Origin: PVC group bacterium
Lineage (GTDB): Bacteria > Verrucomicrobiota > Kiritimatiellia > CAIKKV01
Length of the DNA stretch: 40,657 nucleotides
Direction of reading: 5' to 3'
Assembly: GCA_945898015.1 (NCBI GenBank)
Contig: CAMDGM010000032.1
Location: forward strand, 1-40,657
The notes beneath the pieces are model-generated. The model saw only the letters and a program-made list of their open reading frames with translations. It was not told the DNA's origin and did no database searches. Positions 35,185 through 40,657 of this stretch are shown piece by piece (the first letter of the stretch is position 1; the number at the start of each line of letters is the position of its first letter). The translations under genes were made by a program, and so were the position numbers.

Positions 35185-37130
35185 AGAGGAAGCCTCAACG
35201 TCTTGTCTCCCGAACCGGCCTGCCCTGGGCTTTCCGGGGCCTCCAGATGGATCTGGCGCGCCACATGGAAACCGTGGACTACATCTGCCGCCATGCGGAT
35301 GAGGCGGCCCGCGGCGGGTTCAACACCCTGGTGCTCTATCTCGAGGGCCGAGTCCGGACCGACTCGTTCCCCCACAGGCCGGCGGCCGACTCCTACTCCC
35401 TCGACGACATGGCGCGCGTGGTCCGCCACGCCAACGGCCTCGGCCTTGAGGTGATCCCCGTGATCGCCACCCTCGGCCACTGCGAGCAATTTCTGGCCTG
35501 CGCGCCCCTGCGCCATCTGGGCGAAGCCCGCGACGGGCGCGGCCGGTTTGCGACGCCCTCCGACGGCGGCACCGTGATCTGCCCGTCTCAGGAAGCCACC
35601 TATGATTTTTTCGCCCGCTACCTGAGCGAGCTGGCGCAGGTGTTCACCGGCCCCCACCTGCACGTCGGACTGGATGAGGCTTGGGATCTGGGCTACTGCA
35701 ACACCTGCCGCGACCGGTGGGAGCGGAAGGGCTTGGCCCCGCTTTTCATGGATCACCTCCTCCGCATGCATCGCCTGCTGGGCGGGTTGGGTAAACGCCT
35801 GTGGATGTGGGATGACTTCTTCGAGCTTTTCCCCGATCAGGTGGAGAACATTCCGAAGGACATCGTGCTCTGTCACTGGGCTTACGACGAGGTCATCGAC
35901 CCCGAGGGCCCCCGGGCGCACTTCGTCAACCAGTCCCGCACGAACTGGCTGGCGCTCTACGAAAAACTCGGGTTGGATGTGGTGGCCTGTCCCTGGGACC
36001 GCGCCCCCCGGAACATCGAATCCCTCACCAACTACGCCCGGCGCCACCGCGTGCTGGGAGGGCTCTTGACCGAGTGGGAAGGCTCGCCACGGTTCAATCC
36101 CGGCCAGCCGGCCGTCGCCGCTTTTACCGGAGCCTTGTGGAGCGGGCGCACCTTCGAACCCGAGGCGGCGTGGAGCGTCGCCCTGCGCCGAGTGCTGCCA
36201 GGCACTCCGCGCCCGATGCAGGAGGCCGTCCGGGACTGGCTGCGCGTGATCCCGAGGCCGGCCGCCGGCGGATTGGATTCTTTCCTGGGCGGACAGGCGG
36301 CACGGGGCGAGGCTCTGGCGCGCGCCGTCGGACGAATGACGCGCGAATCGATCCGTGAGGGGCAAGGCCGGGTGCGCCCCTCCGCCCGCCCGGCGCTCGC
36401 CACCGTGGAATGGGGCGTGGAGGCCGGCCTGTTGCTGGGCGAAATGCGTGAACTGGCGGTGGCGATCCTCTCCCCTCGCCGGCCGGCGGCCGATGAGCCG
36501 GGGTTGAAGCGGCGGCTCACGGCCTGGCAGAAAGACTACCGCGCCCTCCTTCGGAGCCGGGCATCCGCATTCGCCTCGGCCCCCGCTTACGCGCATGCCG
36601 ACGATCTCCGCGCCGAGACCGGCTGGCGCGCCTTGCCGGAAAACCTGAAGCCGGTCGAGACCGCGCTGAAGCGGCGTCCCGGTCCCCGCGACTGGCTGCT
36701 GATCCTGCGCCTTTTCCTGCAGGACTACTACGGCGCCGAGCGGTTGCGCGTCACCGTGCTGATTCAAGGCCGGCGCCAACGGGTGACGGAAGGCTGTTTC
36801 AAGCCTGCGGTACTGATACCGGGCCGCATCGGAGGCCACTACGACCTCTATGTGCCCTTCACCGGAGCCGGATGTCCGGATGGGATCGAACTGGAGGCCT
36901 GGGGTTATGGCGGGCAGGGAATTGCCTTCCTGGAGCTGCAAAATCCAACGGTCACGCTAAAGCCGGGAAGCATCCGAAGGGTCGCCGGCCCGGTCCACGC
37001 ACCGGAAGCCCTGCTGAAGGACGACTCATGCGTGACCCTGCTGGGCCGGGCCGATATCATGGCCGCCATGCATACACCCCAGCTGGCGGAAGAACGGGCC
37101 ATCGTCGAACTGGCCTTAACCTCGGACTGA
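35181..37130 (+). CDS. GH20-like beta-N-acetylhexosaminidase-type protein
   Basis: A 649-aa protein without a signal peptide, so probably cytoplasmic. The N-terminal TIM barrel has the GH20 arrangement. An early strand reads FRGLQMDLARHMETV, IPVIATLGHCEQF follows, and the catalytic Asp-Glu pair is D165-E166 in HVGLDEAWDLG. These enzymes cut terminal GlcNAc or GalNAc with help from the substrate acetamido group. A CNTCRDRW insert directly after the catalytic strand could bind a metal. The C-terminal 300 residues are helical then beta-rich and unassigned. The start overlaps the previous stop (ATGA) and there is no independent ribosome binding site. It is the last gene of operon 1. Confidence 0.78.
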   Translation: MKRKPQRLVSRTGLPWAFRGLQMDLARHMETVDYICRHADEAARGGFNTLVLYLEGRVRTDSFPHRPAADSYSLDDMARVVRHANGLGLEVIPVIATLGHCEQFLACAPLRHLGEARDGRGRFATPSDGGTVICPSQEATYDFFARYLSELAQVFTGPHLHVGLDEAWDLGYCNTCRDRWERKGLAPLFMDHLLRMHRLLGGLGKRLWMWDDFFELFPDQVENIPKDIVLCHWAYDEVIDPEGPRAHFVNQSRTNWLALYEKLGLDVVACPWDRAPRNIESLTNYARRHRVLGGLLTEWEGSPRFNPGQPAVAAFTGALWSGRTFEPEAAWSVALRRVLPGTPRPMQEAVRDWLRVIPRPAAGGLDSFLGGQAARGEALARAVGRMTRESIREGQGRVRPSARPALATVEWGVEAGLLLGEMRELAVAILSPRRPAADEPGLKRRLTAWQKDYRALLRSRASAFASAPAYAHADDLRAETGWRALPENLKPVETALKRRPGPRDWLLILRLFLQDYYGAERLRVTVLIQGRRQRVTEGCFKPAVLIPGRIGGHYDLYVPFTGAGCPDGIELEAWGYGGQGIAFLELQNPTVTLKPGSIRRVAGPVHAPEALLKDDSCVTLLGRADIMAAMHTPQLAEERAIVELALTSD

Positions 37131-37178
37131 CATGCCTGTCGGATCAGCCCGCATCGACAAAATCCCCGCTTTTATGGC

Positions 37179-37207
37179 TTGACTCGGAAGAAAATAAAGG
37201 CTAATGA
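37179..37207 (+). promoter_or_regulatory. Promoter of the glycan-degradation operon 2
   Basis: TTGACT (37179-37184), a 17-bp spacer and TAATGA (37202-37207; AATGAT if the spacer is 18). The -10 overlaps operator site 3 just as at operon 1. Confidence 0.6.
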
Positions 37208-37218
37208 TTACGCAAACA
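37205..37218. promoter_or_regulatory. LacI-family-type operator, site 3
   Basis: TGATTACGCAAACA matches site 2 at 13 of 14 bases and keeps the central CG. Its distance from the -35 (26 bp) is almost identical to site 1 (25 bp), which argues for shared regulation of operons 1 and 2. Confidence 0.65.
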
Positions 37219-37231
37219 TGGAGCATGCCAA

Positions 37232-38569
37232 ATGGATTCTCGCAAGGCTGGAACGGTGCTGACGGAATCAATCTCTTGTCCCGAAATGCTCAGCACCATT
37301 TCCGATCCCAACCTGAACGTGTTCCGCCTCACCACGGAACCGAACGCCTCCGCCTGGCGTGAAGGCTTCTTCACCCCCGACTCGCGCCACTTCATCTTCC
37401 AGCGGCGCTGGGCCGACGGCGCCAACCAATTCCTGATGTGCGACCTGGAAGAGGGCTTCCGCCTGCGCGCCCTGACCGAAGCCGGCGTGCCCACCCTCTC
37501 GCCCACGGTCAGCCCCGACAGCCGGCACCTCTACTATTTCGTGGACGAAAGCCATTTGCCGAACCCGCGCCTCATCCTCAACCGCCTGTCTCTGGAATCG
37601 TTCCATACGGAAACCCTGACCGTGATCGACAGCGCCGTCGACGGCATCGGCCGCCGCCCCTGCGCCGGAGGCAAACCATCACGCGGCCTGTGCCGCAACG
37701 CCTCGATCCGGGCCGATGGAAAAAGCATCCTGACGGGCGCCAACTTCGCGGGCCCCGATGGCGCCGATCATTTCGCGCCGCTCTACGTCAACCTCGACAC
37801 CCTCCGCGCCCACGCCTTCTCCTGGGAGCCCTACTCCTGGCGCGTGGGCGGCGCCTACTTTCCCGGCCACGATCCCGCCCATCTCACCCATGCGCTGATG
37901 GGCCGAGCCAATCGCAGCCAGCATTGGGATGAACAGGGTAAATGCACCGAAAAATGGTATTCCGACACGCACCGCGCCTCCCTGCACATCGTCAACGAAC
38001 AGGGCGTGATCGTCGGCACCATCCCCATCGGCGGCAAGGGCGAAGGCGTCGATCACCCCGGCTGGCGGGGCGGACGCTATGAGATCGTCACCCATACCAG
38101 CGACACCAACACCGCCCCCCACTGGCGAGGCGCCATACTCTGCGCCGAACCGGTCGCCTGCGCCCCTGAGGACATGATCCGCGGCATGGACATCCAGGGG
38201 CCCAGGCGGCGTTTCGAACTCACCCGCAAAATCCGCCGCCCGGATGTCTGCCATCATTCCTGGACCCTCGACGGCTCCCACATGGTCGCCGACACGGAAG
38301 GGTGGGCCGGCCGCGGCACCGCGTGCCCGCAGGGGCCCGCCGCCTATCTCTATCTCGGCACCGTGATTGAATCCCCCAACGAGGATCCTTACCTCATCCC
38401 AAAATACCTGTTGCATCCGCGCAGCTCCTGGAGCGGGGCCTACACCGAAAACTGCCCCGTCCTCTCACCCGACGGCCGCACGGTCATTTTCCTCTCCGAC
38501 TGGCTGGGGAAAATCGGCATTCCCCAACTCTTTGCCGTTCAAGGATTCGAGTTTCCGACTCACCACTAA
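37232..38569 (+). CDS. PL22-like (oligogalacturonate lyase-type) beta-propeller protein
   Basis: A 445-aa protein with no signal peptide. It has repeated propeller blades ending in PDSRHFIF, PDSRHLYYF and PDGRTVIFLSD. Its order of motifs follows oligogalacturonate lyases: VDHPGW around the middle, CHHSWTLDGSHMVADTEG in the second half, and a final SPDGRTVIFLSD...IPQLFAV blade. In the known enzymes these histidines bind a metal and the enzyme eliminates across short uronate chains. The real substrate may be another uronic-acid oligosaccharide. GGAG lies 8 nt before ATG 37232. It heads operon 2, with operator site 3 in its promoter, and is followed after 13 nt by a large GH42-like gene. Confidence 0.7.
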   Translation: MDSRKAGTVLTESISCPEMLSTISDPNLNVFRLTTEPNASAWREGFFTPDSRHFIFQRRWADGANQFLMCDLEEGFRLRALTEAGVPTLSPTVSPDSRHLYYFVDESHLPNPRLILNRLSLESFHTETLTVIDSAVDGIGRRPCAGGKPSRGLCRNASIRADGKSILTGANFAGPDGADHFAPLYVNLDTLRAHAFSWEPYSWRVGGAYFPGHDPAHLTHALMGRANRSQHWDEQGKCTEKWYSDTHRASLHIVNEQGVIVGTIPIGGKGEGVDHPGWRGGRYEIVTHTSDTNTAPHWRGAILCAEPVACAPEDMIRGMDIQGPRRRFELTRKIRRPDVCHHSWTLDGSHMVADTEGWAGRGTACPQGPAAYLYLGTVIESPNEDPYLIPKYLLHPRSSWSGAYTENCPVLSPDGRTVIFLSDWLGKIGIPQLFAVQGFEFPTHH

Positions 38570-38582
38570 AAGGAAATCCGTC

Positions 38583-40657
38583 ATGCGTATTCCTCCCATT
38601 TTTCTTGTCGCACTCCTCCTGACAGGCGCGACGGCCCGGGCGGTTCCGACCGCGCGCGAAGGCCTGCCTTTGGAAATCGCCGCTGGCGGCGGTCATGTCG
38701 GCATGAGAATGGAACACTCGGGGGCCTTTCAAATGATGATGCGCCACCGCCTCCCGGAAAGCCGGGTGGACGCCTTCTGGAATGTGACCGGCGGCGGCGA
38801 TGAGATCTACCGGTACAACGACGAATGCCGGATGCCGCTCAGCACCTTCATGCCCCAGCGGTCAACCGGCCGCCCGGCCCAGCGGAAGGTCCTCAACGAC
38901 CAGGCGCTCGCCTGGGCTGACCAATACCACTCCCTTCCCCGCTATGACGTAGTCTTCCTGAGCGGCGCCCCGCTCGTGAAACGGTACCGCGACAACGACG
39001 AAAACATGAAGACGCCGGATCCACAATTCGAGCTGTCCGCGGACATGCAACAGCAGGTCGTGGATTTCGTCAAATCGGGAAAGACCCTTGTGCTGGTGGG
39101 CCCCACCAACCTCCTCTCCGTCCCGCCCTACAAGACTGAAACAGGAACGGTCACCCGGACCGGACAACCCCTTCCCCTGGAAGCCCTCTTCGCCTTCACC
39201 TCCGTGACAAACGCCCCGTCCTTCGCCGAACCCATCGCCGGCATCCCCTTCGAATGGTTTGCCGCCTGGCCGGACGTGCTGCGCGGAAAAACAAAAACAC
39301 CCGTGCCCCCGGGCGGCGCGCTGCTAACCCGTCGAACAGCGGACGGCAAGTCCGTACCGGTCGGATCCACCTGGACACTCGGAAAGGGGCGCATCTATTA
39401 CTTCCCGATGCCGGTGGCGGCCTCCACCTTTCTGTTCATGAAAGATCGGAACAGCGGCGTTGACGCCGACGAAGCCACCCTGCGCCTCTGGGAACAGCTC
39501 GCCTATTGGGGCGCCCACGGCGCCAAGGCCTATCCGGTCATGGCCGAGGTGCCGGCGGTCCTGTCCCCCGTTCCGGCCGGCCAGGAAAGCGAGATCCCCC
39601 TCCGGTTGCTCGGCGAGCCCGCCGTCAAACTGCGCGCCGAACTGCGCGCCACGGGCCCCGATGGCGCGGTGGAGTGGACCAGCGCCCTCGACGTGGCCGC
39701 AGGCCCGGATCGCGAAGTCACGCTGAAGGTGGCCGTTCCCCTGACCGCGAGCAGCGGCCGCCACACCCTCGCCGTGGACGTGCTGAGCGCCGACGGCGCC
39801 GTGCTCTACCACCAGGCCCTTTCCACCGTGACGGTCGCCCCCGGGCTCGATGCGGAGGTGACCAGCGACCGGCCCGGATACGCGACCGGCGAACCCGTCC
39901 GGCTGACCGTCTCCGCACGCCACTACGCCTCGCAAGCGGTGGCCGCCACAGCCACGGTGACCGTCTTCGATCTCGACGGCCGCGCGCTGATGCAAGCCTC
40001 CCAGCCGCTCGCCTTGCCCGCCGCTCCGCCCAACACCAACACCGTTCCCGCCAAGGGAAAAGGAAAAATCAAGGAGCTCCCGCCGCCCCCCGCCGGGGAA
40101 GCGGCCGTGACCTTCGAGTGGACCCTGCCGCCCACGGCCCTGCGCGCCTACACCTTCTGGACCCGGGCCGAGGTTCGCGCCGGGGACGGACCGGCGGCCG
40201 CGGCTTCCGGAAAATTCTATCGTTCCGAAAAATGGAATACACGGAACCAGCTCGTCTGGGGCATCAAGAACTTCGAGGGCATGCACAGCCGCGAATTCCT
40301 CGCCCCCTTCATGCGCACGGTCGCCGCCAGCGGCATGAACAGCGTCAATTGGAACGTGCCCACCGAAGCCCTGGAACGCCGGGGCTGGTTCGGGGACATC
40401 GAATGGGGCAAGCCCTGGATCCGCGCCTCGCAGGTCAAGTTCCTGCCCGAGGGCGGCGAGGAGGTCCTGCGGCCCCATTTCCGCCAGATGGCCACCCAGA
40501 CGCTCGCCGGCGATCCCCTCTCGATCTCGCCGGCGGTCGCCGTGGCCTCCATCGGCGAGGAGAGCGGCTACGGCGGCGGCTGGGGCACCATCTGGGAGTG
40601 GTACAACCGGCCGGCCAAGCCCGCCGGCACCAACGCGTTCCACCGCTACCTGACCAC
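38583..40657 (+). CDS. Large secreted GH42-like protein, cut by the window edge
   Basis: An open frame runs from ATG 38583 through 691 complete codons without a stop to the window end. A signal peptide (about 1-20, ending ATARA) is followed by a GATase/ThuA-like domain (about 30-290; YDVVFLSGAP, QQVVDFVKSGKTLVLVGP). Two Ig-like domains come next (about 325-540), then the start of a TIM barrel. The barrel contains SIGEESGYGG at about 656-665, the same motif as SLGEETGFNG in the 1682-aa protein. The barrel end and any C-terminal domains lie outside the window. AAAGGA sits 8-9 nt before the start. It is the second gene of operon 2. Glycosidase activity is inferred from the shared barrel motif. 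Confidence 0.82.
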   Translation, partial: MRIPPIFLVALLLTGATARAVPTAREGLPLEIAAGGGHVGMRMEHSGAFQMMMRHRLPESRVDAFWNVTGGGDEIYRYNDECRMPLSTFMPQRSTGRPAQRKVLNDQALAWADQYHSLPRYDVVFLSGAPLVKRYRDNDENMKTPDPQFELSADMQQQVVDFVKSGKTLVLVGPTNLLSVPPYKTETGTVTRTGQPLPLEALFAFTSVTNAPSFAEPIAGIPFEWFAAWPDVLRGKTKTPVPPGGALLTRRTADGKSVPVGSTWTLGKGRIYYFPMPVAASTFLFMKDRNSGVDADEATLRLWEQLAYWGAHGAKAYPVMAEVPAVLSPVPAGQESEIPLRLLGEPAVKLRAELRATGPDGAVEWTSALDVAAGPDREVTLKVAVPLTASSGRHTLAVDVLSADGAVLYHQALSTVTVAPGLDAEVTSDRPGYATGEPVRLTVSARHYASQAVAATATVTVFDLDGRALMQASQPLALPAAPPNTNTVPAKGKGKIKELPPPPAGEAAVTFEWTLPPTALRAYTFWTRAEVRAGDGPAAAASGKFYRSEKWNTRNQLVWGIKNFEGMHSREFLAPFMRTVAASGMNSVNWNVPTEALERRGWFGDIEWGKPWIRASQVKFLPEGGEEVLRPHFRQMATQTLAGDPLSISPAVAVASIGEESGYGGGWGTIWEWYNRPAKPAGTNAFHRYLT

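Noticed and set aside
37131..37178. Possible terminator after the GH20-like gene
   Set aside because: A short GACA/TGTC hairpin exists, but the stem is only 4 bp and there is no T-tract.
39324..40643. 439-codon minus-strand frame at the window end
   Set aside because: The plus strand is open from 38583 to the edge with a signal peptide, ribosome binding site and domain motifs; the minus frame is its Gly/Val/His-rich shadow.

Overview
The window is GC-rich bacterial DNA that reads like a carbohydrate-degrading anaerobe of the PVC group. Kiritimatiellota or a relative is my best guess. The grounds are inference: a class III (oxygen-sensitive) ribonucleotide reductase, rubredoxin plus ferritin, a divergent proton-pumping pyrophosphatase, many unusual glycosidases, 'SUMF1/FGE-like' domain proteins with a WDGK-type leader motif, and a large autotransporter-type beta-strand-repeat protein. 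No rRNA, transposase, integrase, phage gene or CRISPR array is visible.

Left part (1-8.8 kb, + strand): a membrane pyrophosphatase closed by a textbook terminator; a secreted NAGPA-type protein; a degenerate tRNA-Glu-like element; a GH2 beta-mannosidase-like gene of visibly lower GC; and a secreted transglutaminase translationally coupled to an L-rhamnose mutarotase.

Central part (8.8-15.8 kb, - strand): two redox operons. One is rubredoxin-ferritin-DsbD behind a near-consensus sigma-70 promoter. It includes a 53-aa rubredoxin that is easily missed. The other is nrdD-redoxin-nrdG-hpt, with a perfect NrdR box lying on the -10 element of its promoter. Then follow a CsgG-family protein, a small Cys-motif protein and a sugar nucleotidyltransferase. 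The last two are divergent, each with its own promoter, and the nucleotidyltransferase message looks leaderless. A minus-strand operon then encodes an FAD oxidoreductase, a GH29 fucosidase and a HI0933-type flavoprotein. The last of these overlaps the nucleotidyltransferase gene tail to tail by 70 bp.

Right part (22.4-40.7 kb, + strand): a DUF6259-type glycosidase-like gene, then two consecutive transcription units. Unit 1 runs from the beta-strand-repeat protein through an FGE-like/GH42-like fusion and a double FGE-like protein to a GH20-like hydrolase. Unit 2 holds a PL22-like beta-propeller protein and a second large GH42-like protein that is cut by the window edge. Both units start with the same promoter/operator arrangement: TTGAC, then a -10 overlapping a CG-centred 14-bp palindrome (TGATTRCGCAAYCA type). 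This suggests one LacI-family regulon and is the most interesting signal here. The two large GH42-like proteins share an S-[IL]-G-E-E-[ST]-G-[YF] motif and may represent an unclassified glycosidase family. The FGE-like domains lack the catalytic cysteine pair of sulfatase-activating enzymes, so they are probably binding or scaffold modules.
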